This document shows positions 53,841 through 62,931 of a DNA stretch of 64,000 bases, one piece after another; within the stretch, counting starts at the first letter, position 1; the number at the start of each line of letters is the position of its first letter. This stretch comes from Bacillus sp. B15-48. GTDB lineage: Bacteria > Bacillota > Bacilli > Bacillales > Cytobacillaceae. Under the pieces are notes generated by a model. That model saw only the letters and a program-made list of their open reading frames with translations. It searched no databases and had not been told where the DNA came from. The DNA is taken from the NCBI RefSeq assembly GCF_016879755.1, contig NZ_WOFU01000001.1, forward strand, positions 1,054,001 to 1,118,000. The letters run 5' to 3'. Position numbers and translations under genes: made by a program.

Positions 53841-54866
53841 TTATTTACCGATTTCAGCTTGGATTTGCTCTCTTAATTCAGTTAACCCTAATTTTTCGTA
53901 TGCTTCTTCAGCTGCTGCTTTGAATGCTTCTACATCTACTTCAACAATTTCCATGCCTTCAGCAGCTAATTTTTCTTCGTACTCTGCCTGTAAGCTAGCG
54001 ATGTGTCTAGCATTATCTTCAGCAACTGCTCTAGTTTCTTCTAGTAAAAGCGTTTGCAAATCTTCTGGTAGTGTATTAAACCATTTTTCACCAACAATAA
54101 TTCCGTTAATTAATTGGAAATGGCTTGTCTTATTTAAATATTTAACAACTTCGTAAATTCTTGATGGGTATGTTGACGTATGTTGTGCTTCAGCACCATC
54201 AACTGCACCTTGCTGAATGGCTGTATATACTTCACCCCAAGGCATTGCAACTGGAGTTGCTCCTAAAGCTTTAACGGATTCTGTCCAAACTGGAGAACCA
54301 GGAGTTCTAATTCTTAACCCTTTTAAGTCTTCAGGTTTTTCAATTGGCTCATTTGTTAGGAAATGTCTTGGTCCATCATACCAGTTGAAAGAAAGAACAC
54401 GGATTCCGAAGTCTTCAGATAACTCCTGTTCCCAACCTTTAAACGTGTCACTTTCAGTGATTTTTAATACATCCTCATAGTCATCCGCGAAATAAGTCGC
54501 TCCGATTACACCCATGTCTTCTACATATAGCCCCATACGACTTCCGTCTGTAAGAACCGCAACGTTCACGCCTTGCTCCGCTTGCTCGATTACATCGTCA
54601 TCAGAACCAAGTTGTGCACTTGGATATACTTCCATAATTAATCGTCCATCAGACTTTTCTGCTAATCTATCAGCTAACTCATAAAATCCTTCAACAATTG
54701 GTGCTGTTTCTGCTTGCTGTGTTGACATTTTAAATGTATAAACTTTATCGTCTGTTCCTTCTGAACCTTCTGAACCCCCATTATCTGAAGACTCGTTATT
54801 GCCGCATCCAGCAATAAATAACCCAGCGACAAGTACGATTAAAATTAATCCCAATAATTTTTTCAT
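53841..54866 (-). CDS. dctP: TRAP transporter substrate-binding lipoprotein DctP
   Basis: DctP-family solute receptor. The signal peptide ends in lipobox IAGC (Cys21), then a Ser/Gly/Glu linker, so it is tethered outside the membrane. The carboxylate-binding region is recognisable in GLRIRTPGSPVWTESVKALGATPVAMPWGEVYTAIQQGAVDGAE; the arginine in LRIRTPG is the usual salt-bridge partner of acid substrates. 341 residues. A GGAGGGTCAAC ribosome site precedes ATG 54866. First gene of the unit, under a cre-containing promoter. Confidence 0.93.
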   Translation of the reverse strand: MKKLLGLILIVLVAGLFIAGCGNNESSDNGGSEGSEGTDDKVYTFKMSTQQAETAPIVEGFYELADRLAEKSDGRLIMEVYPSAQLGSDDDVIEQAEQGVNVAVLTDGSRMGLYVEDMGVIGATYFADDYEDVLKITESDTFKGWEQELSEDFGIRVLSFNWYDGPRHFLTNEPIEKPEDLKGLRIRTPGSPVWTESVKALGATPVAMPWGEVYTAIQQGAVDGAEAQHTSTYPSRIYEVVKYLNKTSHFQLINGIIVGEKWFNTLPEDLQTLLLEETRAVAEDNARHIASLQAEYEEKLAAEGMEIVEVDVEAFKAAAEEAYEKLGLTELREQIQAEIGK

Positions 54867-54930
54867 GTTGACCCTCCTAATATGTTTTCCCGAAAAGATT
54901 TCAGATGCTATTAATCATGTAAGTGGTTTC

Positions 54931-54984
54931 TGAAACCGCTTTCAGCACACTGATATATTAGCATACAAGTCATACTAAAATCAA
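54931..54984 (-). promoter_or_regulatory. dctPQM promoter with CcpA cre box
   Basis: Minus strand: TTGATT (54984-54979), 18-base spacer, TAATAT (54960-54955), then TGAAAGCGGTTTCA (54944-54931), a full match to the cre consensus TGWNANCGNTNWCA. The box lies about +10 from the start site, a position typical of CcpA roadblock repression. This suggests sugar-acid uptake is shut off by preferred carbon sources. Confidence 0.8.
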
Positions 54985-55092
54985 TAGAATCAGTGATTTA
55001 TATTTTCCCGATTTTTATTAGTTGGATATTTAAGTTATATTTCCTACGGAAAAATTGGATATTTTAATGTTCTTTAATGTGAAGCATTTATT

Positions 55093-55121
55093 ACCCCTTC
55101 CATGCGTGAAGGGGTTTTTTT
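55093..55121 (+). terminator. Orphan plus-strand terminator
   Basis: ACCCCTTC (55093-55100) pairs with GAAGGGGT (55108-55115), then seven T (55115-55121). No plus-strand gene ends here: dctP is divergent and mgtE begins 250 bases later. It may end a short untranslated RNA or act as an mgtE leader terminator. The rest of 54985-55372 shows only a weak TAGGCAA/TTGCCTA inverted repeat near 55263-55293; no M-box fold was recognised. Confidence 0.75.
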
Positions 55122-55372
55122 CTGTTTATCTTCGCTATTAATCCGTCTTAGCAAAAAAAGGATCGTCAGAAATCATTCGAATAAAAACATTTCATTTTTT
55201 GTCCCTCCTTCCGTTACATACGTATTGAAATGAGTGGTATTCTAATAAAGGGAAATACCTTTTTAGGCAAGAAACCATTATACTGATTGCCTATTTTAAT
55301 CATCCTTGTTTTTCACTAAAATGGTATATAAGAAAAATGGTCCTTTAGACTTTTTAGAACGGAGGGATTGGC

Positions 55373-56731
55373 ATGTCATTAGCCATGACCGAAAATGAAA
55401 TTTTACTCGCACTCATTCAAGCTATTAAGGAAGGGAAAAAAACAGCTTTTCAGGAAACTATTGATGAGCTTCAGCCGTATGATATTGCCCAGCAATACGA
55501 TCGGATGCCCTCAAAGCATCGCAATAAATTCCTGCTTTTCTTAACAATTGAGCAACTTACTGAGCTGATGCAAGAGTTAAATAGAGAAGATCAACTTGAC
55601 GTTCTTCATAAATTGGGCGTAGAAAAATCAACAAAAGTGCTTGATTTAATGGAAAACGATGATTTAGCGTCGTTTCTATCTGATTTAGAGCCGGAGAAAA
55701 TCGAAGAGATTCTATCAGAAATGAAGCAAGGTGAATCGGAAGTTGTCCAAAACTTAATGAACTACCCTCCTGAAACTGCAGGAAGAATGATGAATAACCG
55801 CTATGTTTGGATCCCTAAACATTATACGATTCGAGAAGCGGTCGATAAACTCAAGCATTTTGCCGAATTGGCGGAATACTTGAATTACCTTTACGTCATT
55901 GATGAACAAAAAAAATTAGTCGGTGTTGTTTCGTATAAAGACCTTTTATTAGGCGATTTGCATGAAAAAGTCGAGGATATTATGTTTAGCCGCGTTGTTA
56001 AAGCGGATGTATACACCGACCAGGAAGTAGTGGCAAAACTGATTACACGCTATGACTTTGTCTCCTTACCGATCGTCGATGAAAATGATACATTCGTTGG
56101 AATCATCACCGTCGATGACATCATTGATGTTGTCATACGCGAAGCAAATGAAGACATTGAAAAGCTATCCGCATCAGGGAAAGCAATTGACTTTAACACG
56201 AAACCAGTCGTAGCCGCATATCGGCGTTTGCCTTGGCTTATTCTTCTATTATTTATCGGTTTGATCTCTGGGGGAATCATTAGTGGCTTTGAAACAACAT
56301 TAGAAGCCGTCGTTGCCTTAGCCTTTTTCATGCCGATGATTGCAGGGATGACGGGAAATACCGGAACACAATCACTCGCTGTTGTCGTACGTGGTCTAGC
56401 TTCAGAAGATTTGAATTTTAAAGAAGTTGGAAAACTTGTCATGCGTGAACTTTGGGTAGGCATCATGATTGGGGTTACTTGTGGAATTTTAATTTCAATC
56501 ATTGCTTATATTTGGCAGGGAAACTTTATCCTTGGACTCGTCGTTGGCAGTTCACTGCTTATCACTTTAATCATTGGTACTTTAGCAGGCACAATCATTC
56601 CGTTAATTTTATACAAGTTAAAAATCGACCCCGCAGTCGCTTCTGGGCCGCTAATTACGACAATCAATGATATTTTATCGTTACTCATTTATTTCGGCAT
56701 TGCCACAGCATTTATTACAAGATTAATGTAA
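55373..56731 (+). CDS. mgtE: Magnesium transporter MgtE
   Basis: Domains in order: N-terminal MgtE_N helical domain (about 1-125), two CBS domains (about 130-255) that sense Mg2+, then five membrane helices. The pore-region motif FMPMIAGMTGNTGTQSLAVVVRGL is seen, as is the second conserved GTLAGTIIPLILYKLKIDPAVASGPLITTINDI. 452 residues. A strong CGGAGGGAT ribosome site precedes ATG 55373. Regulation by an RNA leader is possible but was not demonstrated. Confidence 0.95.
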   Translation: MSLAMTENEILLALIQAIKEGKKTAFQETIDELQPYDIAQQYDRMPSKHRNKFLLFLTIEQLTELMQELNREDQLDVLHKLGVEKSTKVLDLMENDDLASFLSDLEPEKIEEILSEMKQGESEVVQNLMNYPPETAGRMMNNRYVWIPKHYTIREAVDKLKHFAELAEYLNYLYVIDEQKKLVGVVSYKDLLLGDLHEKVEDIMFSRVVKADVYTDQEVVAKLITRYDFVSLPIVDENDTFVGIITVDDIIDVVIREANEDIEKLSASGKAIDFNTKPVVAAYRRLPWLILLLFIGLISGGIISGFETTLEAVVALAFFMPMIAGMTGNTGTQSLAVVVRGLASEDLNFKEVGKLVMRELWVGIMIGVTCGILISIIAYIWQGNFILGLVVGSSLLITLIIGTLAGTIIPLILYKLKIDPAVASGPLITTINDILSLLIYFGIATAFITRLM

Positions 56732-56755
56732 TGGTCTTTTCTTATACGAACGTTA

Positions 56756-56785
56756 TTGTCGCTCCATTAGGAAAACAGATATAAT
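56756..56785 (+). promoter_or_regulatory. Probable promoter of modABC
   Basis: TTGTCG (56756-56761), 18-base spacer, TATAAT (56780-56785), 57 bases before the modA start. Confidence 0.55.
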
Positions 56786-56841
56786 GATAATTAGCTGATT
56801 CTTTGTAACACCAAACACATAATTCATTTTGGGGAGAAGCA

Positions 56842-57624
56842 ATGATGAAAAATAAATTTACGTACTTTATGATTCTTTTTGCGCTTTTGCTTTTCGCTGG
56901 TTGCAGCGCAAATAATGACACAGACGAGAAACAAAGAGAAATCAAGGTAGCTGCTGCTTCAGACTTAACGCTTGCCTTTACAGAAATCGGAGAATTATTT
57001 GAAGACGAAACGGGTGCAAAACTCACCTTTTCCTTCGGTTCAACAGGACAACTAGCTGACCAAATTGAAAATGGCGCACCATTTGATGTATTTGCTGCTG
57101 CCAATGTATCCTTCATTGATCGTTTGCGAGAAAAAGACTTAATTCTTCCCGAAACACAAACGACTTACGCTTTCGGAAGAATTGGGATTGCTGTTCTGCC
57201 TGACTCTCCACTACAAATCACGTCGTTAGGTGATTTAGTAAATCCTGAAATGAAGAAAGTTGCAATCGCGAACCCTGACCATGCCCCGTATGGTATGGCA
57301 GCAAAACAAGCCTTTGAATCTGCAGGAATATGGGACCAAATCGAAACGAAGCTCGTCTACGGCCGCAATATTTCCGATACACTTGCCTTTATTGAGACTG
57401 GCAATGTCGAGGCCGGCATCATCGCTTTATCCCTTTATAAAGAAGATGAAGTTCAATTCCATTTAATAGATGATGCTCTACATGCCCCGATTGAGCAATC
57501 GATCGCTGTCATTGAAGAAACAAATGAACCAGATTTGGCAAATGAGTTTATTCAATTTATAACAGGGCCAGTAGGAAAACCAATTATGGAGAGCTATGGA
57601 TTTACGATTCCGGAGGGAAATTAG
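56842..57624 (+). CDS. modA: Molybdate-binding lipoprotein ModA
   Basis: Solute-binding protein for molybdate/tungstate. Lipobox FAGC (Cys21). Binding motif AAASDLTLAFTEIG and SFGSTGQLADQIENGAPFDVFAAAN are typical ModA sequence. 260 residues. A GGGGAGAAGC ribosome site precedes ATG 56842. First gene of modABC. Molybdate is needed for the formate dehydrogenase at the left edge and for any nitrate reductase implied by narK. Confidence 0.93.
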   Translation: MMKNKFTYFMILFALLLFAGCSANNDTDEKQREIKVAAASDLTLAFTEIGELFEDETGAKLTFSFGSTGQLADQIENGAPFDVFAAANVSFIDRLREKDLILPETQTTYAFGRIGIAVLPDSPLQITSLGDLVNPEMKKVAIANPDHAPYGMAAKQAFESAGIWDQIETKLVYGRNISDTLAFIETGNVEAGIIALSLYKEDEVQFHLIDDALHAPIEQSIAVIEETNEPDLANEFIQFITGPVGKPIMESYGFTIPEGN

Positions 57625-57627
57625 TTA

Positions 57628-58305
57628 ATGGAAGGAATTAATTTATTTCCGTTATTTTTATCATTAAGAGTTGCGTCAACAGCAACTCTTTTAGCGCTTT
57701 TATTCGGAATCCCGATTGCCTATTATTTAAACCGCTCAAATGGCAGAATGGCAGATGTTCTCGATACGATTATTACGTTGCCAATTATTCTTCCACCAAC
57801 TGTACTTGGATACTATTTGCTCGTTTTACTCGGCAGACAAAGTGCGCTCGGTCAATTTCTTGAGGAAACATTTAATATCACGATTGTTTTTACCCCTACT
57901 GGAGCCGTCATCGCTGCCTTAGTAATTTCGATTCCATTTTTAATTAAATCAGCGCGCTCCGCTTTTGCAGGAATTGACCCTACGTTAGTCAATGCTGCTA
58001 GAGTTTTAGGACGGTCTGAATTTAATATTTTTCTAACTGTTATTATTCCCCTTGCATGGCGAGGGATTGCGGCAGGAACGACGCTTGCATTTGCTAGAGC
58101 GCTCGGTGATTTTGGGGCGACACTAATGGTTGCCGGAAGCATCCCAAATGAAACGATGACGATGCCAATCGCGATTTATGATGCGTTGCTCGCTGGGAAT
58201 CGTGACTTAGCCAATATCCTTGTACTCATTATGACTACCGTGTCCATTTCTGTACTATACATTATTAATCGCCTTGAAAAGAGAGTAAATAAGGGGAATC
58301 GATGA
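57628..58305 (+). CDS. modB: Molybdate ABC transporter permease ModB
   Basis: Five-helix permease, 225 residues, with EAA-type loop VNAARVLGRSEFNIFLTVIIPLAWRGIAAGTTLAFARALGDFGATLMVAG. Separated from modA by 3 bases and from modC by 4, with GGAGGGAAATTAG upstream, so translation is coupled. Partner of ModA and the ATPase ModC. Confidence 0.93.
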   Translation: MEGINLFPLFLSLRVASTATLLALLFGIPIAYYLNRSNGRMADVLDTIITLPIILPPTVLGYYLLVLLGRQSALGQFLEETFNITIVFTPTGAVIAALVISIPFLIKSARSAFAGIDPTLVNAARVLGRSEFNIFLTVIIPLAWRGIAAGTTLAFARALGDFGATLMVAGSIPNETMTMPIAIYDALLAGNRDLANILVLIMTTVSISVLYIINRLEKRVNKGNR

Positions 58306-58309
58306 AAAC

Positions 58310-59368
58310 ATGCTAAATGTAGCCATAAAGAAAAAGTTTAACCAGTTTCAACTCCATGCACAATTTACGGCAGACAGAGGAATTACCGGAATTATCGGGC
58401 CTTCCGGTTGCGGAAAAAGTGTCACATTACAATGCATTGCTGGGCTAGCAACACCTGATGAAGGGGAAATTTTGCTAGATGGCCGCCCCCTATTTAATAG
58501 TAAAGAAAAATTTACTATTAAAACAAAAAATCGTAACATCGGCTATGTTTTTCAAAACTATGCCCTCTTCCCCCACCTAACCGTTGAAAAAAACATTGAA
58601 TATGGGCTTAAAGGACGACCAAAAGAAGAGAAAAAACGCAGGGTCGCCAAGATGATAGAGAAGGTGCAGCTAAATGGTTATGAAAATCATTATCCAAATG
58701 AACTATCAGGTGGTCAACAACAACGGGTCGCCCTCGCTAGAACACTAGTGACGGAGCCAGATCTCCTCCTTCTCGACGAGCCTTTTTCCGCTTTGGACCA
58801 TCACGTCAAACATATACTAGAACAAGAGTTGCTTAATATCATTAAGGAAAACTATTCCGGTATTGTCTTGCTCGTTACTCACAATATGGAGGAAGCATAC
58901 CGGCTTTGCGACCAATTGATCCTTTATAAAAACGGAGAAGTCATTCAAGCTGGAAACAAAGAGGAAGTGTTTACAAGGCCAAAAAATATTTCCGCAGCAG
59001 AAGTGATTGGCTGTAAAAATATTCTCCCTGTTCATTCATTCATTGAAGATGATGATTATTTGGAATGTACCGTTCAAGGCATTCAATTGATGGTCCAAAA
59101 ACAAAAAATTCATCGTGCTGTTACCCATATCGGGATTTACCCTGAGGATATTCAATTTATTAAAAAGCCTATGGAGGCAGTCAATGCTTTCTCCTACGAA
59201 ATCATTGAAGTAGTCAAAGGAATCCACCAAACGGCCCTCACATTAAAAATCGGTCATGACTTTACCATTCAGGCATCAGTCGGCAATCACCAGCTCCAAC
59301 CGTTATTGCAAGGAGATTATCAAATTCATTTACATCCTGACAAACTCTTTCTGCTAGAAAACAAATAA
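58310..59368 (+). CDS. modC: Molybdate ABC transporter ATPase ModC
   Basis: ATPase with Walker A GPSGCGKSV, signature LSGGQQQRVALARTL, Walker B LLLLDEPFSALD, and a C-terminal regulatory region (about residues 230-352). The latter carries a TOBE-like segment that usually binds molybdate and inhibits transport when molybdate is plentiful. 352 residues. AAGGGGAATCG precedes ATG 58310. Followed by a hairpin-rich region, not by further mod or moa genes. Confidence 0.9.
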   Translation: MLNVAIKKKFNQFQLHAQFTADRGITGIIGPSGCGKSVTLQCIAGLATPDEGEILLDGRPLFNSKEKFTIKTKNRNIGYVFQNYALFPHLTVEKNIEYGLKGRPKEEKKRRVAKMIEKVQLNGYENHYPNELSGGQQQRVALARTLVTEPDLLLLDEPFSALDHHVKHILEQELLNIIKENYSGIVLLVTHNMEEAYRLCDQLILYKNGEVIQAGNKEEVFTRPKNISAAEVIGCKNILPVHSFIEDDDYLECTVQGIQLMVQKQKIHRAVTHIGIYPEDIQFIKKPMEAVNAFSYEIIEVVKGIHQTALTLKIGHDFTIQASVGNHQLQPLLQGDYQIHLHPDKLFLLENK

Positions 59369-59371
59369 AGA

Positions 59372-59520
59372 AAACTCGCCGATTGGCGAGCCCCTAAAGG
59401 CGAAGACAGAGGCGTAGTTGCCCTTATGCGTTAGGAAAGTATAAATTGCAAATTTATACTTTTCTATTAGCTAAAAAAATTGGAGTAAAATCATATTTGA
59501 TTTTACTCCATTTTTTGAAT
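59372..59520. terminator. Hairpin cluster between modC and azoR
   Basis: Three stems in series: CTCGCC/GGCGAG near 59375-59390; AAAGTATAAATT/AAATTTATACTTT near 59436-59462; and TGGAGTAAAATCA/TGATTTTACTCCA (about 59480-59510) followed by T6. The last is a good terminator for modABC and, with its A-rich left flank, for azoR. The first two have no clear role; no known riboswitch was recognised. Confidence 0.6.
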
Positions 59521-59548
59521 CTGACATATTGCTTTTATTTGCTGCTCA

Positions 59549-60181
59549 TTAAGCCTTTACTGCTGATAAGTTTTTTGCTGCCTCTTTTACTTTTTCAAGA
59601 CCTTCAGCAATAATGGATTCAGCTTTATCCGGCGTTGTTGCATGACCTTCAATAATCACTTCATCAATGATTTCCATTCCGAATACTCCACCAAATACGT
59701 TTTTCACATAAGTAGCAGCCATTTCCATTGGTGCTGCTTCAGGAGCAGAATAGATTCCTCCACGTGCGCTTAGGATAACCGCTTTTTTATCTGTCAGTAA
59801 TTGGACAAGTTGGCCATTTTCATCATATTTGAATGAATAGCCTGCTTCGTACACATAGTCAACAAATGTTTGTAGTTTTGCAGGGATTGTTAAGTTCCAT
59901 AATGGGAAAGCAAATACGACGATATCTGCTGCTGATAAAGCATCTTTCGCTTTTTGTTTCGCAGCTACAATACGTTGCTCAACATCTGTTAATTGTTCGC
60001 CTGAACCCATTTTACCAAAAGCGTTGAATAAATCTTGACCAAAATATGGCATGTCTTCCGCAAAAACATCAAACGTTGTGACATTAACACCTTCTAGATT
60101 CTCGATGAAAGTTTCATACATTTTACTTGATACTGCTTCTGATGCTGGACGGTTATTTGCTTTTACAACTAGTACATTCAT
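59549..60181 (-). CDS. azoR: FMN-dependent NADH-azoreductase/quinone reductase
   Basis: Flavodoxin-fold two-electron reductase. Features are the N-terminal FMN phosphate loop region (KANNRPASEAVSSKM), FAFPLWNLTIPAKLQTFVDYV around the FMN ring, and SARGGIYS. 210 residues, standard for AzoR. It detoxifies quinones and azo compounds without forming semiquinone radicals. The neighbouring VOC dioxygenase-like and MarR genes match the B. subtilis Mhq/AzoR theme. AAAGGAGATTTT precedes ATG 60181. Confidence 0.9.
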   Translation of the reverse strand: MNVLVVKANNRPASEAVSSKMYETFIENLEGVNVTTFDVFAEDMPYFGQDLFNAFGKMGSGEQLTDVEQRIVAAKQKAKDALSAADIVVFAFPLWNLTIPAKLQTFVDYVYEAGYSFKYDENGQLVQLLTDKKAVILSARGGIYSAPEAAPMEMAATYVKNVFGGVFGMEIIDEVIIEGHATTPDKAESIIAEGLEKVKEAAKNLSAVKA

Positions 60182-60198
60182 TATATTAAAATCTCCTT

Positions 60199-60232
60199 TT
60201 TATCTCGAAATAAGTTATCTTGATTTAAGAAT
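60199..60232 (-). promoter_or_regulatory. Candidate MhqR-type operator before azoR
   Basis: TATCTCGAAATAAG begins at 60201, and an imperfect palindrome TATCTTGATTTAAGAATA at 60215-60232. The first shares TATCTCGAA with the marR upstream region (62932-62940). B. subtilis MhqR sites are inverted repeats of ATCTcgaA type, from memory. Assignment tentative. Confidence 0.4.
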
Positions 60233-60339
60233 ATATTAAACTATGATATATGTCAACCTAAAAGATTACTTTTTCAGCTATTTTTAAAATTGGTTCGTTA
60301 ACATTCAACAATTCCTCTTATTTCAACAAACTTTAGCAA

Positions 60340-61317
60340 TCATTCTTTCACAAATTCTTTTGTACTTCTCACTGTATCAATTGGGCGAACTAACTTTTCT
60401 ATTTCTGCACGTTTAGGCTCTAAGAATGGAGGTAAAGATAATTTTTCCCCAAGCGTTTCATAAGGTTCATCTCCCATAAAACCAGGACCATCCGTTGCAA
60501 ACTCAAATAAAATCTGGGGAGCAACTCTTGCGTATAAAGATTCAAAAAAGTGACGATTTACATAACCAGAAGTCTGGAATCCAAAACTACTTAATCGTTC
60601 AGTCCATTCATCTAATACGGAGCGATCCTCTACTCGGAATGCCGCATGGTGTACTGTGCCATAACCTTGTTGGGCTTGAGGAAGAATCGCATTATATTCG
60701 ACAATGACTGAGGCACCATTGCCACCTTCTGCCACTTCGAATAAATGGAAGGACCCTTCTTGGCCAGTCTCTTTAAATAATAAAACTTTTTCCAGCATTT
60801 CTTTGAAGTAATCAAAGTTTGCAATCCGAATAAAAACCGGACCTAAACCAGTAATCGCATATTCAATTGGAATCGGACCTTTTTGCCAAGGTGTACCGGA
60901 TTCCACACCTTTATTGAATTCATCTGAAATCAATTGATATTGTTGATCATCAAAATCAACGAAAGAGAGCGTTTTTTTGCCGAATTGCTCTTTAATTCCA
61001 GTATGCTTAACTTCTAAACGGTCAAAACGTTCTACCCAATAGTCTAATGCGGCATCACTTGGAACACGGAATGAGGTTTTTGAAATCTCGTTCGTACCAT
61101 GTACACCTTTCGGAATGCCTGGGAAATCAAAGAAGGTCATGTCTGTTCCTGCACTGCCTTTATCATCGGCAAAGAATAAATGATAAGTTTGAATATCATC
61201 TTGATTGACGGTTTTTTTAACTAAACGCATCCCTAACACATAGGTGAAAAATTCATAGTTCTTCTCTGCACTACTAGTAATGGCTGTTACGTGGTGGATT
61301 CCTTTTAATTGATTCAT
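60340..61317 (-). CDS. mhqO: Ring-cleaving dioxygenase-like VOC protein (MhqO family), copy 1
   Basis: Two-module vicinal-oxygen-chelate protein: module 1 starts HHVTAITSSAEKNYEFFTYVLGMRLVKKTVNQDD, module 2 near ITGLGPVFIRIANFDYFKEML with GTVHHAAFRV as the metal histidine region and FEFATDGPGF with the metal glutamate-type end. 325 residues. Related to MhqO/MhqE and proposed to cleave hydroquinones or catechol-like compounds. Paralogue of the next gene upstream. GGAGGAG ribosome site before ATG 61317. Confidence 0.85.
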   Translation of the reverse strand: MNQLKGIHHVTAITSSAEKNYEFFTYVLGMRLVKKTVNQDDIQTYHLFFADDKGSAGTDMTFFDFPGIPKGVHGTNEISKTSFRVPSDAALDYWVERFDRLEVKHTGIKEQFGKKTLSFVDFDDQQYQLISDEFNKGVESGTPWQKGPIPIEYAITGLGPVFIRIANFDYFKEMLEKVLLFKETGQEGSFHLFEVAEGGNGASVIVEYNAILPQAQQGYGTVHHAAFRVEDRSVLDEWTERLSSFGFQTSGYVNRHFFESLYARVAPQILFEFATDGPGFMGDEPYETLGEKLSLPPFLEPKRAEIEKLVRPIDTVRSTKEFVKE

Positions 61318-61391
61318 GTTATTCTCCTCCTAGGAAATTAAATTTAATGGTAAGATAGCTTGGTTTGCTTGATGTGTTATTGTTCGTTTGT

Positions 61392-62339
61392 TCATTCATA
61401 CTCTTCAATAGGTTTTAGATTTTCTTCGATTTCAACGCGACGGTCTTCTAAAAAAGGTGGTAAATCTAGTTTTTCACCCAATGTATTGATGTCTCCATCG
61501 ATAGTGAAGCCTGGCCCATCGGTTGCAATTTCAAATAATATCCCATTTGATTCCCGGAAATAGAGGCTCTTAAAGTAGTAGCGATCGACGATGCCAGATG
61601 ATTGGAAACCACGTACACGTACTTGCTCATCCCAAAAACGAAGTTCTTCATCGTTTTTTACACGAATGGCTAAATGATGAATACTGCCACGGCCTGGTCT
61701 TTCAGACGGACCGTCTAAATATTTCACGACGATTTCTCCAAAAACCTCTCCGTTGATTGATTGAAAAATCGCTTCATCATCTGTACGGTTGACCTCTGTG
61801 TAGTCAAACATATCGGTCAGTGTCCTGGCTAGCTTATCCAATCTTCGTACTGTTATTTCTACAGAACCCATTCCTTGAATTTGATGTTCTTCGGGGACCT
61901 CGGATTTCTCCCAAGTTTCCCAGTGCTCGACTTTTGCACCATTTGCGACAAGAAGGACCATCCGTAAACCTTCAGCATCTTCAAAGTGTAATGCGGGATG
62001 ATTGGCATAAGTTGTAATGTCACTATGGGTTACCCCATGTTCCTCAAAGCGTCTTTTCCAATAGGTTAAACTTGCTTCTGTTGGTACGAGTAAGCCAATC
62101 TTTGTAATGGCATTTGTCCCGCGATGCGTTCTACCTCCTGCTGGAATTTCAAAAAATGATAATTCTGTACCTGGGCTCCCTGTTTTATCTCCGTAAAATA
62201 AGTGATACATCGATGGCTCATCTTGGTTCACCGTTACTTTCACGCGACGTAAACCAAGCACATTTCGGTAAAAACGATTATTTTTACTCGCGTTTTTTGT
62301 AATCATTGAAATGTGATGATGCCCTGGAATTATGAACAT
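61392..62339 (-). CDS. Ring-cleaving dioxygenase-like VOC protein (MhqO/MhqE family), copy 2
   Basis: Same two-module VOC layout as its neighbour (GHHHISMITKNASKNNRFYRNVLGLRRVKVTVNQDE; SIHHLAIRV; FEIATDGPGF), but clearly diverged, so an old duplication or a distinct specificity. 315 residues. ATG 62339 follows AAAGGAGGAAGG; an in-frame start at 62375 lies upstream of that site. It is transcribed toward copy 1 and azoR, after marR. Confidence 0.85.
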   Translation of the reverse strand: MFIIPGHHHISMITKNASKNNRFYRNVLGLRRVKVTVNQDEPSMYHLFYGDKTGSPGTELSFFEIPAGGRTHRGTNAITKIGLLVPTEASLTYWKRRFEEHGVTHSDITTYANHPALHFEDAEGLRMVLLVANGAKVEHWETWEKSEVPEEHQIQGMGSVEITVRRLDKLARTLTDMFDYTEVNRTDDEAIFQSINGEVFGEIVVKYLDGPSERPGRGSIHHLAIRVKNDEELRFWDEQVRVRGFQSSGIVDRYYFKSLYFRESNGILFEIATDGPGFTIDGDINTLGEKLDLPPFLEDRRVEIEENLKPIEEYE

Positions 62340-62431
62340 AGATCCTTCCTCCTTTACTTTCAGTTTACTAATCAAGTGATAGTTTTAAAAAAATTAGTGG
62401 CATTGAATTTCCGCCACATGTAGTCGGGTTC

Positions 62432-62869
62432 TTAATTTTCTATTTTATTTTCGGTATTTTTTTGTAACTTAGTCATGAGCATATATAGTGTTTTCTGCTC
62501 TTCCTCTGTCAAACACTCATTGACAATCGACGTTTGGAAAGTTAGTTGGTGTTCAAAAACTTCAACCATTTTATCTTCCCCTGTTTTCGTCAAGGTAATC
62601 CATTTCGTTTTCCAGTCCTGCTTACGCTGGATATACCCCTCTTGCTCAAGTCGAGTGAGCATACGTGAAATTCCACCTTCCGTCACGGTTACTTTTACAG
62701 CCAGCTGACTTTGGGTGATCGGCTGATAAGTTGATACCTGATTTAGTACATCAAACTGAGCAGCCGTAATCCCAAATTGTTTTAAGAATTCATTCGATAG
62801 TAAATTACTTTGATGTGTAAAACGAGCAATGCGCAACCATATTAGGGACCCAAGTGTATTTTTTCTCAT
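62432..62869 (-). CDS. MarR family regulator (MhqR-like)
   Basis: Winged-helix dimeric repressor, 145 residues. The wHTH is seen in [44 protein letters not shown]. No cysteine is conserved near the N-terminus (the only one is Cys119 in NECLTEEE), so it resembles ligand-type MhqR rather than thiol-redox YodB/OhrR. It probably controls the adjacent VOC genes and azoR. AAAGGGAGTGAG precedes ATG 62869. Confidence 0.82.
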   Translation of the reverse strand: MRKNTLGSLIWLRIARFTHQSNLLSNEFLKQFGITAAQFDVLNQVSTYQPITQSQLAVKVTVTEGGISRMLTRLEQEGYIQRKQDWKTKWITLTKTGEDKMVEVFEHQLTFQTSIVNECLTEEEQKTLYMLMTKLQKNTENKIEN

Positions 62870-62931
62870 TATGACTCACTCCCTTTCGTTACCATCACTT
62901 TACACATCAAGCGAAGGAAATGCAAGAAAAA

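Noticed and set aside
55140-55372. M-box magnesium riboswitch upstream of mgtE
   Set aside because: None of the conserved M-box primary motifs was found in the leader; only a weak TAGGCAA/TTGCCTA inverted repeat is present.
56804-56819. FNR-like TGTAACACCAAACACA before modA
   Set aside because: Only 8 of 10, and a -41.5 start would fall inside the modA coding region; the sigma-A promoter upstream explains expression.
59375-59435. Lysine riboswitch (an AGAGGCG-like string is present)
   Set aside because: The rest of the L-box core is missing and neither neighbour is a lysine gene.
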